Assembly: GCA_024398105.1 (NCBI GenBank)
Contig: JAKSJP010000023.1
Coordinates: 1 to 39,252, forward strand
Direction of reading: 5' to 3'
DNA: 39,252 nt
Origin: Bacteroidales bacterium
GTDB lineage: Bacteria; Bacteroidota; Bacteroidia; Bacteroidales; UBA932
The translations under genes and the position numbers were made by a program. Each line of letters opens with the position of its first letter. Position 1 is the first letter of the stretch. The notes beneath the pieces were generated by a model, which saw only the letters and a program-made list of their open reading frames with translations, was not told where the DNA came from and did not search any database. Positions 25,760-34,238 of this stretch are shown here, piece after piece.

Positions 25760-28711
25760 ATGTTCAGAAAAGCAACAATGGCGGTCATCGCCCTCCTGTG
25801 TTCTCTGAGTCTCCTGGCTCAGGACTACACCGGCGGTGTGAAAGGAAAGGTCATCAGCCGTTCCGACAGGTCGCCTATCCAGCAGGCCAGCGTCACCCTT
25901 TTCCAGGGTGCCGTAGAAATTGCATCTACCGCTTCGGACACAGAGGGTGACTTCCTGATCGAGAACCTCGCGGACGGTATGTATGACCTCGTCATCAAGG
26001 CACCTGAGTTCCTTGACACAAGGGTCAACGTGACTGTGAACGACGGTTACGTAAAGAACATGTTCAACCTTTCGATGTCTCCATCCGTCATCGCACAGGA
26101 GCTTGATGCTTCCAATTTCGCGGAGTTTGACCTCGATGACTCAGGATACAGCGACAATCCTACCATCCTCTTCGGCCAGAACGATGTGTTCAACGAGATC
26201 GCCGGCTACAACTTCAGTTCAGTGCGTTTCCGTGCGCGTGGCTATTCGAGTGAGAGCCAGGATGTCTATCTCGCTGGAGTCAAGATGAACGATGCCATGA
26301 CCGGATCGGCTCCGTTCTCCCTCTGGAGCGGCCTCAACGAGCCTACCAGGACCAAGGACGCCTATGATGGCTCGGACGTCGCAACCTTCGCATTCGGCGG
26401 CTACAACGGAACCACGAACATCCCTGTCCTCGCATCCTATGTGAGAAAGGGCCTCCGCGGAAGCGTCCTGACCAACAGCGCGCTCTATCGCCTCCGTCTT
26501 ATGATGACCTATGCGTCAGGACCTCTTGACAATGGTTGGTCATACGCGTTCAGCGCATCGGCACGACTCGGCGGAAATGACTGGATCGACGGTATCTACT
26601 ACCGTTCGTTCGCCTACTATGCGTCGGCTGAGAAGAAGTTCAACGACGTCCACAGGATCGGAGCTGCGTTCATGGCAACTCCAGGCCAGAGAGGTGCGCA
26701 GAACTCTTCTACCCAGGAGGTCTACGACCTCGTAGGAGACAACATGTACAACTCTAACTGGGGATACCAGGACGGAAAGATGCGCAACGCCCGTGTCCGC
26801 AAGACACACGAGCCGATCGCCATCCTCAAGTACGACTTCACTCCTACAGAGGAGTTCAGCCTTGCTGCGACACTTCTCTACCGTTTCGGCAAGAACGGCT
26901 ACACCGCGCTTGACTGGTACGATGCAGCGGACCCACGTCCGGACTACTACCGCAATCTTCCAAGCTACTTCTATATGGAAGAAAGCGACTACAACAGACA
27001 GAATCCGTTCAAGGCAGCATGGGCTGCGGATGCATGGTCTACAGGTTACGACCAGAATCTCATCCACATCAACTGGGACCGTCTCTACAATGTCAACCAG
27101 AACAGCATCGGCGAGGGCGGAAGGCTCCGTTCGAAGTACGTCCAGGAAGAAAGACGCGTAGACCAGAGAGACCTCAATTTCGCAGTTTCATACAAGTGGC
27201 GTCCAGACAACCACTTCCAGCTCACAGGTGGCGCGGACGCGAAGATCAACAGGACTGAGAACTTCAAGGTCCTCGCAGACCTCCTTGGTGGTGAATACTT
27301 TGTGGACATCGACAACTTCGCGGAGCGTGAGTTCGCTTCTTCTGAAGGCAAGCTCCAGAATGACCTCGACTACTATTTCGCCCATGGACAGGCAAAGACT
27401 CTTGAGAAGGGTGACAAGTATGGCTATGACTACCTCGCCCAGGTCCGTAACGCAAGCATCTGGTCCAACGCCCAGCTTTCTTTCGGCAACTTCAAGGGCA
27501 ACGTCGCTGCAAGCCTCGGAGCTACTTCGTTCTGGAGAGACGGACTTGTACGCAAGGGTCTCTTCGCAGGTCTTGACGAGAACGGTAACGAGATCAAGGA
27601 CAATGCAGGCAATGTCCTTACGACTTACAACCCTCAGACCGGAGAGGTGATCAGCTCATACGGCAAGTCAGTGAAGAACAATTTCCTCACTTATGGCGTG
27701 AAGGCCGGTGCTGAGTATCGTCTTGGCGGCAGTATGAGATTCTATGGACATGTCGGCTATATGACCGAGGCTCCTAAGTTCAACAAGGCATATCTCTCGC
27801 CTAGGACCAGGAACTCTATCGTGAACGACCTCACCACTATCAAGAACTTCACAGCGGACATCAACTACCAGCTCACTCTCGGTACCTGGAATTTCCGTGC
27901 GACCGGTTTCTATACCACCATCGAGGACCAGACAGATGTGATGAGCTACTATGACGACCTTCAGAACGCATTCACGAACCTTGCTCTCAGCGGCATCGAT
28001 GAGCGTCACATGGGTATCGAGGTCGGTTTCAAGATTCCTACCCCTGTCCAGGACCTTGCCATCCAGGGTGCGGTCTCATATGGTGAGTACATCTATACCT
28101 CCAATCCTCGTATGACCCAGACTGTGGACAACAGCGCTGAGGTTACAATCCTCAACGAGATCGTTCCTTACTGGCAGAGCCATCCTGTCTACAAGAAGAA
28201 TGCTGACGGAAGCTTCATCCTTGATGACGAGGGCAACGGTATCTTTGACTATGACAAGAAGCACTACGTGCCTAGCACTCCGCAGCTCGCTGCAAGCATC
28301 GGTCTCGCATGGAACCGTAACTACTGGTTCATCGACGGAGATGTCGAGTACTTCGCCAAGTCATATCTTGACATGAACCCGGTCTACAGGACAGACTTCG
28401 CCGCTGCGGGTCCTGACCATCTGGAGACTCCTTCGGAAATCGAGTATATGTCTGCCCAGGAGGAATTCGACCCTGCGTTCCTTGTGAACCTCAATATCGG
28501 AAAGTCATGGTACATCGACCGTAAGTACCAGATCGGCTTCTCGCTCAATGCAAAGAACCTGCTCAACAACAAGACTGTCAAGACAGGCGGTTATGAGCAG
28601 ACCCGTCTCGTGGACAATACAGTCGGAAAGGAGAGATACTACCGCTTCGATTCCAAGTATTTCTACAACAACGGCATGAACTATATGTTGAACGTTTATT
28701 TCAGATTCTAA
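25760..28711 (+). CDS. TonB-dependent receptor of the nuclease operon
   Basis: A 983-residue outer-membrane receptor: signal peptide (cleavage near LLAQ, residue 20), a carboxypeptidase-regulatory-like domain (about 25-110, GGVKGKVISRSDRSPIQQASVTLFQG), a plug region (about 130-240, including SVRFRARGYSSESQDVYLAGVKMND), and a beta barrel rich in Tyr, Asn and Arg that ends YMLNVYFRF. It differs from SusC-type receptors in that no SusD-like gene is beside it; its neighbours are nuclease genes and a DUF5689 lipoprotein. The natural guess is import of a breakdown product of nucleic acid, or of the polymer itself, which is inference. Confidence 0.92.
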   Translation: MFRKATMAVIALLCSLSLLAQDYTGGVKGKVISRSDRSPIQQASVTLFQGAVEIASTASDTEGDFLIENLADGMYDLVIKAPEFLDTRVNVTVNDGYVKNMFNLSMSPSVIAQELDASNFAEFDLDDSGYSDNPTILFGQNDVFNEIAGYNFSSVRFRARGYSSESQDVYLAGVKMNDAMTGSAPFSLWSGLNEPTRTKDAYDGSDVATFAFGGYNGTTNIPVLASYVRKGLRGSVLTNSALYRLRLMMTYASGPLDNGWSYAFSASARLGGNDWIDGIYYRSFAYYASAEKKFNDVHRIGAAFMATPGQRGAQNSSTQEVYDLVGDNMYNSNWGYQDGKMRNARVRKTHEPIAILKYDFTPTEEFSLAATLLYRFGKNGYTALDWYDAADPRPDYYRNLPSYFYMEESDYNRQNPFKAAWAADAWSTGYDQNLIHINWDRLYNVNQNSIGEGGRLRSKYVQEERRVDQRDLNFAVSYKWRPDNHFQLTGGADAKINRTENFKVLADLLGGEYFVDIDNFAEREFASSEGKLQNDLDYYFAHGQAKTLEKGDKYGYDYLAQVRNASIWSNAQLSFGNFKGNVAASLGATSFWRDGLVRKGLFAGLDENGNEIKDNAGNVLTTYNPQTGEVISSYGKSVKNNFLTYGVKAGAEYRLGGSMRFYGHVGYMTEAPKFNKAYLSPRTRNSIVNDLTTIKNFTADINYQLTLGTWNFRATGFYTTIEDQTDVMSYYDDLQNAFTNLALSGIDERHMGIEVGFKIPTPVQDLAIQGAVSYGEYIYTSNPRMTQTVDNSAEVTILNEIVPYWQSHPVYKKNADGSFILDDEGNGIFDYDKKHYVPSTPQLAASIGLAWNRNYWFIDGDVEYFAKSYLDMNPVYRTDFAAAGPDHLETPSEIEYMSAQEEFDPAFLVNLNIGKSWYIDRKYQIGFSLNAKNLLNNKTVKTGGYEQTRLVDNTVGKERYYRFDSKYFYNNGMNYMLNVYFRF

Positions 28712-28714
28712 GCC

Positions 28715-29836
28715 ATGAAAAGATCATTCATCAGCATATTTGAAAGAAAGGCGGCGGCCATGAAGCCATTCGCAGGCTTCGCAGCTGCAGCCGTGCTTCT
28801 CGCTTCCTGCGAGGAATGGGAGCCGGTCTATACTCTGAAATATGACGAGCCGGCAAACTATGAGAGGGTTACCATGACCCCGACCCATACCATCGCGCAG
28901 CTCGCTGCGATGTATGAGATCGGTAATCCTAAGACTATCGAGGAGGATATCATCATCGCCGGAAAGGTCAATTCCAGCGACCAGTCCGGAAACTTCTACA
29001 AGAGTTTCTATATCCAGGACGAGACAGGCGGCATCGAGGTCAAGGTCGGAAGGAGCAGCCTCTACAGCGACTATAAGGAAGGCCAGACCGTCTATGTCGA
29101 TCTCCATGGTCTTACGATCGGCATGTATGGCTACAAGACTCTCAAGGAGTATGCGGACGGCCCTTCAGGAGGAAACGGACTCGTGCAGATCGGTCTTGAG
29201 GACCCTACGAACGAGTACGAGACTTCATATATCGAGGTAGAACCGATCATCAACGCACATATCTTCCGTGGCCAGGACGGTGACAAGGTGAAGCCGGTGG
29301 TACTCACAGAGAAGGATCTTCCAGGCAGGACAGCGACCCTCAAGGACAGCCCTGTGCTCGGCAAGCTCGTGACCATCAAGGGTCTTAAGTATTCGGACAA
29401 GATCTTCACCCTTGCCTATATCAACAGCAACCTTGACAAGAAGGCTTCATCGAACCGAATCTTCCTGTCTGACCAGACATGGGGAGTCACCACATGGGCG
29501 ATGTCCAAGAATCTCTTTGTCCAGAAGCTCGACGAGGGTGCTTTCGATTCTGTCAAGATCGGCAACTCAGGCGATTATAACTATGGTACCGTGGCAGACC
29601 ACAAGGATGAGATTCGCAGCAATGCCGCTGCCGCTACTGTCAGCCAGTATTTCACCTGCGGCAAGACCGAGCTCGCAGTCAGGACCAGCGGTTTCGCCAA
29701 GTTCGGCGACGCCGAGATTCCTGCAGAAGTCCTCAACGGCTCAGCCACCATCGACGTCACCGGTGTCCTCTCCCTCTACCAGGGCGACATCCAGCTCACC
29801 ATCAACAGCCTTGATGACATCGTAGTCAACAAGTAA
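28715..29836 (+). CDS. DUF5689-like OB-fold lipoprotein
   Basis: A 373-residue lipoprotein. ATG at 28715 or, giving a more compact signal peptide, ATG at 28760 (lipobox LLASC). The segment EEDIIIAGKVNSSDQSGNFYKSFYIQDETGGIEVKVGRSSLY, followed by GQTVYVDLHGLTIGMYGY, is the OB-like core seen in DUF5689 proteins. A second related part follows (about 200-370; LVTIKGLKYS and IDVTGVLSLYQGDIQLTINSLDDI). No enzyme motif is seen. It lies 3 nt after the receptor gene, in the position where a SusD-like surface lipoprotein would sit in a polysaccharide locus, and may do the same job for another ligand. Its stop codon lies inside a 21-bp tandem duplication. Confidence 0.8.
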   Translation: MKRSFISIFERKAAAMKPFAGFAAAAVLLASCEEWEPVYTLKYDEPANYERVTMTPTHTIAQLAAMYEIGNPKTIEEDIIIAGKVNSSDQSGNFYKSFYIQDETGGIEVKVGRSSLYSDYKEGQTVYVDLHGLTIGMYGYKTLKEYADGPSGGNGLVQIGLEDPTNEYETSYIEVEPIINAHIFRGQDGDKVKPVVLTEKDLPGRTATLKDSPVLGKLVTIKGLKYSDKIFTLAYINSNLDKKASSNRIFLSDQTWGVTTWAMSKNLFVQKLDEGAFDSVKIGNSGDYNYGTVADHKDEIRSNAAAATVSQYFTCGKTELAVRTSGFAKFGDAEIPAEVLNGSATIDVTGVLSLYQGDIQLTINSLDDIVVNK

Positions 29837-29863
29837 GACGGTGTAGTCAACAAGTAAGACGGT
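29822..29863. repeat. Perfect tandem duplication, 2 x 21 bp, across a stop codon
   Basis: Positions 29822-29842 and 29843-29863 are identical. The first copy holds the last four codons (VVNK) and the TAA of the DUF5689 gene. The second repeats them in frame behind the stop, so read-through would add only six residues (DGVVNK). Confidence 0.97.
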
Positions 29864-29902
29864 GGCTCAGGATTCTGATACTGGTCCGATGCCCCGGATT
29901 CT

Positions 29903-29985
29903 GACACAAAAGCGGACCTATGAGAACGGGCTCCCAAGAACTTGGGAAAAGGTCGCCCTAACCTCATAGGTCCGCTTTTTGTGTC
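29903..29985. terminator. Long fold-back hairpin, probable bidirectional terminator
   Basis: A 22-nt arm at 29903-29924 is the inverse of 29963-29985 apart from one bulged base. Inside are GGGC/GCCC (29928-29931 with 29955-29958) and CCCAAG/CTTGGG (29933-29938 with 29941-29946). Arm ends carry A4 and T5 runs, giving U-rich ends in both directions. It lies between the convergent nuclease operon and topB. Confidence 0.75.
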
Positions 29986-30179
29986 TTGCTGGCCCAGACC
30001 AAGCATCCTGTTTTATCGAGACCTGGTGCATCATTCTGCCACTGATTGCATGGGGAAGACATTTCTGCCCCAGGTCTCCTATGTTCCCACGAGACCTGTG
30101 CGCCGTTTTGTCTATGGGCTTGTCCTGTGCTTTGCTGGATAGCTGATGTGGTGGAAGGATGTGAACTGGATAGGCGAAA
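29986..30179. other. Intergenic stretch between the hairpin and topB, with GAGACCTG repeats
   Basis: No gene is supported; a 66-codon open frame at 29942-30142 has no recognisable features. GAGACCTG occurs at 30018-30025 and 30091-30098 and inverted (CAGGTCTC) at 30071-30078. The first and third form a 9-bp inverted repeat (GAGACCTGG with CCAGGTCTC). Meaning unknown. Confidence 0.5.
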
Positions 30180-32525
30180 CTACATCCAGCCCATCAGATC
30201 GTCGATTGTCGGTGGGGGAGGGGCCTCTTCAGAACCGGCCGGGGCGATGTCTACGTTCATAGGTTGTGAGCGCTGACCTGCCACACTGCTCGCCGCACTG
30301 CCACCCGCTGCACTGCCACCCGCGGCGGCCTGGGCCTCAGCGCGCTTCTCGTTGGTCTTTTCGAAATCGAAGGCGATGCGGCCCTCCTCATCGAGCTTGA
30401 GGGCGGCGTCGAATTCCTTGCCGGCCTTTGACTTGAAGCCCTTCAGGACCTGGGTCGTGCCGGTTGAGATGACTTTTTTCATGGTAGCTTCGCTCAGAAG
30501 CTTTCCCGCGACGGTACGCCAGAGCGGGTGGCCGCAGACCTTGCACTTCACATAGGTCTCGTTCACCCACATCGGGCCGCCGCACTTAGGGCACTTGATG
30601 GCGTCCGGCTCGGCCTCAGCCATGGCCGCAGCCCTCAGGGAGACGTCTGTGATCGACAGGATCTCCGAAGTCAGAGCCTTTACGTATCGCCTGATCGACT
30701 CATCGAAGGCCTGTGCCGAGACCTTGCCGTCGACAATCTTCGACAGGGAAGTCTCCCATCGGCCTGTCATCTCGACATTGGCGATATACTTGTCCTTGAC
30801 AGCCTCATAGATCGCGAGGCCCATGCTGGTCGGCACAAGCGACTTCTTCTCCCTTGTGATGTAGCCACGCTTGAGGATGGTCTCAATCTCTCCGGCCCTG
30901 GTCGCCGGAGTACCTATTCCTACGTCCTTCAATGCACTCTTGAGGTCTTCGTCGTCTACTTCCTTGCCGGCATGCTCCATCGCCTCCAGAAGGCTCGCTT
31001 CCGTGTGCAGAGGCTTAGGTTTGGTCTTTCCTTCGGTCTGCTCTACATCAGTGATGGTGGCAGTCTCTCCGACCGTGAAAGGCGGCAGGTTCTGCTCCTC
31101 GTCGTCAGATCCATCGTCTTTGCCTTTGCCGTCAGTTTCGCCATTGCCTCCTGCCTCAGCCGCTTTCGTCCCGGCCTTCTCCGGCTTGTCGTTCAGGACC
31201 GCTTTCCAGCCGGGGCGGACGATGACGTTGCCCTTGGCACTGAAGAGGATGTCATCTGCCATGAACTCGATGTTCGTCGAGACCATGTCGCATTTAGGGC
31301 TGACCGCCTCGAGAAGCCGGGCGATGACCAGGTCGTAGACCTTCTGCTCGATGTCCGACAGTCCCTGAGGCAGGACCTCGGTAGGGAGGAGAGCATGGTG
31401 GTCCGTAACCTTGGTGGCGTCGACGCTGTGCTTGTTGAGAGCGGTGCCCGCGAGAGAGGCTGCGTAGCGGCCGAACTTGCCATGGACCTCCTGCTGGGCG
31501 ATCAGCGAAGGCAGGGTCGCGAACACGTCTTCCGGCACGAACTTCGAACCGGTACGAGGGTAGGTGAGCACCTTCTTCTCGTAGAGCCTCTGGGCCGTGT
31601 CGAGGGTGTCCTGGGCGGACATGTTATATCTCTTGTTGGCTTCCTTCTGGAGGGAGGTGAGGTCGTGGAGATATGGAGGATTGAGTGATTTCTCCTTCTT
31701 CTCCATCTTGGTGACGGTCATCTGTCCAAGCGTGCGGACCTTCTCGAGCGCAGCATCGGCTTTCTCCTTGTCGAGGAAGCGCTCCTTGGTCATCGCCTTG
31801 AACGGAACGCTCCCGCTGTCGGCTCCGCTTCCCGACGCGCCATCCTTCACGGATGTCACGCGCAGGTTCCAGAAAGTCTGCGGGACGAAGTTCCTGTTCT
31901 CCAGATAGCGCTTGCAGACCATCGCAAGGGTAGGGGTCTGGACTCGTCCGAGCGAACGGACTCCCTTGCCGGCGATGATCGAGAGTGCCCTGGTGGCATT
32001 GATTCCGACCAGCCAGTCGGCCTCGCTGCGCGCCTTTCCTGCGGCATAGAGAGTGTCGAACTCCGAATTCTCATGGAGCTGCTGGAGGCCTTCCTTGATG
32101 GCCTTGTCCGTAAGGGACGATATCCAGAGCCTCTTGACCGGCTTCGTGCAGCCGACATAGGCATAGATATACCTCTGGATAAGCTCACCCTCACGCCCGG
32201 CATCGCCTGCGTTTATGATATATTCGCAATTGTCAAAGAGACCTTTGATGATATTCAGCTGACGTACATATCCCTCGTCGGGGATACGCTTTCCGTCCTT
32301 GACCGTCTGTCCCGGTTCAAGGAAGAAACCTTCCGGAAGAATCGGAAGGAATTCACTTTTCCATGGTACCTCGGACGCGGGCGTAGTTATCTGGACAAGA
32401 TGTCCGAACGCCCATGTGACGCTGTAACCGTTACCGGAAAGGTAACCATCCTCGCGCTTGTTCGCCCCCACTATCCTCGCCAGCTCCCTTGCAACGGACG
32501 GCTTCTCGGCAATGATTACTATCAT
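30180..32525 (-). CDS. topB: DNA topoisomerase III
   Basis: Type IA topoisomerase of 781 residues. The N-terminal Toprim domain starts MIVIIAEKPSVARELARIVGA, with NAGDAGREGELIQRY (metal-binding acidic residues). The active-site tyrosine is Tyr322 in TYPRTGSKFVPED, where many relatives have TDS. An acidic, Gly-rich insert (about 470-500, GNGETDGKGKDDGSDDEE) interrupts the core. After it come a four-cysteine zinc ribbon (CPKCGGPMW and CKVCGHPLW), a short topoisomerase C-terminal repeat domain and an Ala/Gly/Ser/Pro-rich tail. It relaxes and decatenates DNA with RecQ-type helicases. It lies 20 nt after the S41 protease gene and is probably cotranscribed with it. Confidence 0.95.
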   Translation of the reverse strand: MIVIIAEKPSVARELARIVGANKREDGYLSGNGYSVTWAFGHLVQITTPASEVPWKSEFLPILPEGFFLEPGQTVKDGKRIPDEGYVRQLNIIKGLFDNCEYIINAGDAGREGELIQRYIYAYVGCTKPVKRLWISSLTDKAIKEGLQQLHENSEFDTLYAAGKARSEADWLVGINATRALSIIAGKGVRSLGRVQTPTLAMVCKRYLENRNFVPQTFWNLRVTSVKDGASGSGADSGSVPFKAMTKERFLDKEKADAALEKVRTLGQMTVTKMEKKEKSLNPPYLHDLTSLQKEANKRYNMSAQDTLDTAQRLYEKKVLTYPRTGSKFVPEDVFATLPSLIAQQEVHGKFGRYAASLAGTALNKHSVDATKVTDHHALLPTEVLPQGLSDIEQKVYDLVIARLLEAVSPKCDMVSTNIEFMADDILFSAKGNVIVRPGWKAVLNDKPEKAGTKAAEAGGNGETDGKGKDDGSDDEEQNLPPFTVGETATITDVEQTEGKTKPKPLHTEASLLEAMEHAGKEVDDEDLKSALKDVGIGTPATRAGEIETILKRGYITREKKSLVPTSMGLAIYEAVKDKYIANVEMTGRWETSLSKIVDGKVSAQAFDESIRRYVKALTSEILSITDVSLRAAAMAEAEPDAIKCPKCGGPMWVNETYVKCKVCGHPLWRTVAGKLLSEATMKKVISTGTTQVLKGFKSKAGKEFDAALKLDEEGRIAFDFEKTNEKRAEAQAAAGGSAAGGSAASSVAGQRSQPMNVDIAPAGSEEAPPPPTIDDLMGWM

Positions 32526-32545
32526 CAGGTATATGTATTAAGAAA

Positions 32546-34174
32546 TTATTTGAGTTCCAGCGGCTTGTAAAGCTTGAGCGCCTCCCTGAGCTGGTCGTCA
32601 TAGCGTAGACGTATCTCGACTCCAGCCTCCTGGAACTGATATCTTACTACGATCTCCTCCTCGATGAAAGGCACGATCTCGTCCTTCTTGAGACGGAGGA
32701 ACTTCTCCTTGTCAAGGTCGATCGCCTTGTCGAGAGCCTCGAGCTCAGCCTTCACCGACTCTTCCATTCCGTCCTTCGCGAGCTCCCTCTTCATCTGGTC
32801 GAAGAGAGTCTTTGCGTTCGAGCGGTAGTCGAACTCCTTGGTCTTCGCATAGGCGATGAAATCCTCGTAGTCCTTGTCGCTCAGGTGGAAATCCTTGGCT
32901 GCAGGGATGGACTCATGCTTCATCACATAGTCAAGGGCGAAAGGCTCGATATGGCCTCCGAGCACGAGAGAGTAGACAAGACGGCTGTAGTCCTTCTCCG
33001 CCACCTCGATGTCAGGGGTGATACCGCCGCCGTCGCGTACGATCCTGCCGCCTGCCGTCCTGAACTCATGTGTGAGCGAGTCAGCGATATATCCTACACT
33101 GCCGTCCTCGTTCCTGTGTGCATAGTCTATTGCCTGCACGCATCGTCCGCTAGGAGTGTAGTACTTTGCGGTAGTGACCTTGAGGGTGCCGTTGTAAGGA
33201 AGGGACCTGATGCTCTGCACGAGACCCTTGCCGTAGGTCTTCTTGCCCATGATGACAGCTCTGTCATAGTCCTGGAGGGCTCCTGCCACGATCTCGGATG
33301 AGGATGCGGTGCCGCCGCTGACCATCACGATCATCGGGGTGGTGGTGTCGATAGGGTCGAGGGTAGTCTTGTGCTCTACAGGCTTGTCCATCTCCTTGCC
33401 CTTCTGGGAAACTACGAGAGAACCCTTAGGGATGAAGAGGGAAGCGATGTTGACCGCCTCGTGGAGGAGTCCGCCTCCGTTGCCGCGAAGGTCGAGGACG
33501 AGAAGCTTCATGCCCTGCTTCCTGAGCTTGACCACAGCCTCGCGCACTGCGCTTGAGACGTTCTCGGTGAATCCTGTCTGGAGGATGTAGCCTGTCGTAT
33601 CATTGATCATTCCGGCGTACTCCACGTCCGGAAGATGTATCCTTTCACGCTTGATGGTGACCTCTTCGACCGCTCCGCCACGGACTCTCTTGATCTTGAA
33701 CTTCACATTGGTGCCCGGAGTTCCCTTCATCCTGTCGCTGCACTCCTTGGTCTCGAGACCTATGGTCGAGACGCCGTCGATCTCCATGATCTGGTCGCCG
33801 CAGACAAGGCCGTTCCTGGCAGCAGGAGCGTCCGCATATGGTTCGTTGATATAGACATAGCCGTCCTTCTCAGGCTTGTAGATGACGGCGCCTATGCCAC
33901 CATAGACCTTTCCGATCTGCATCTGGAAATCCTCGTTCTCCTCCTCCGGTACATAGACTGTATATGGGTCGAGGCTCTCGAGCATGGCGTCGATGCCGTT
34001 TCTCTGCATGCGGTCGAGCGGAAGCGAATCCACATATGACCTGTTCAGTTCCTTGAGTATGGCGTTGTTGATCTCTGTCCACTGTCCGAGCTTGAAGCTC
34101 TGTGACTGAGCGAAGGCCGAAGTTCCCGCAAGGAGAGCAATGGCCATGGTAAGTATATGTCGTGTAATCTTCAT
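32546..34174 (-). CDS. S41-family C-terminal processing peptidase
   Basis: Exported serine protease of the CtpA/Tsp family, 542 residues from ATG at 34174; an upstream ATG at 34192 would add six residues before the signal peptide and sits above the -7 box, so it is rejected. Signal peptide MKITRHILTMAIALLAG is cleaved near AFAQ. A PDZ domain (about 80-170, PAARNGLVCGDQIMEIDGVST) is followed by the catalytic core: LRGNGGGLLHEAVNIASLFIPKG, the nucleophile Ser at about 293 in TASSSEI, and the Lys in KKTYGKGLVQ about 25 residues on. It acts in the periplasm on C-terminal tails of proteins. Probably first gene of a two-gene unit with topB. Confidence 0.94.
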   Translation of the reverse strand: MKITRHILTMAIALLAGTSAFAQSQSFKLGQWTEINNAILKELNRSYVDSLPLDRMQRNGIDAMLESLDPYTVYVPEEENEDFQMQIGKVYGGIGAVIYKPEKDGYVYINEPYADAPAARNGLVCGDQIMEIDGVSTIGLETKECSDRMKGTPGTNVKFKIKRVRGGAVEEVTIKRERIHLPDVEYAGMINDTTGYILQTGFTENVSSAVREAVVKLRKQGMKLLVLDLRGNGGGLLHEAVNIASLFIPKGSLVVSQKGKEMDKPVEHKTTLDPIDTTTPMIVMVSGGTASSSEIVAGALQDYDRAVIMGKKTYGKGLVQSIRSLPYNGTLKVTTAKYYTPSGRCVQAIDYAHRNEDGSVGYIADSLTHEFRTAGGRIVRDGGGITPDIEVAEKDYSRLVYSLVLGGHIEPFALDYVMKHESIPAAKDFHLSDKDYEDFIAYAKTKEFDYRSNAKTLFDQMKRELAKDGMEESVKAELEALDKAIDLDKEKFLRLKKDEIVPFIEEEIVVRYQFQEAGVEIRLRYDDQLREALKLYKPLELK

Positions 34175-34180
34175 AACACA

Positions 34181-34218
34181 CAAATATATCAAATTCTCAG
34201 CCAGAATTGCTAAATTTG
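34181..34218. promoter_or_regulatory. Divergent promoters of the S41 protease and rdgB
   Basis: TATATTTG on the minus strand (34188-34181) lies 6 nt before the protease ATG. TAAATTTG on the plus strand (34211-34218) lies 20 nt before rdgB. The boxes are 22 bp apart, so their -33 regions overlap each other's -7 boxes. No exact TTG is seen for either. The protease mRNA would be nearly leaderless. Confidence 0.5.
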
Positions 34219-34238
34219 TCTACACACTTTCCAATATT

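Noticed and set aside
25760-29836. Receptor and lipoprotein considered as a SusC/SusD polysaccharide locus
   Set aside because: The lipoprotein is OB-like rather than SusD-like, and no glycoside hydrolase, sulfatase or hybrid sensor is present.
29942-30142. 66-codon open frame between the hairpin and topB
   Set aside because: It starts inside the fold-back hairpin and has no domain or conserved feature visible.
30528-31688. Long plus-strand open frame (386 codons) opposite topB
   Set aside because: It mirrors topB codons and has no recognisable domain, promoter or neighbours on that strand.
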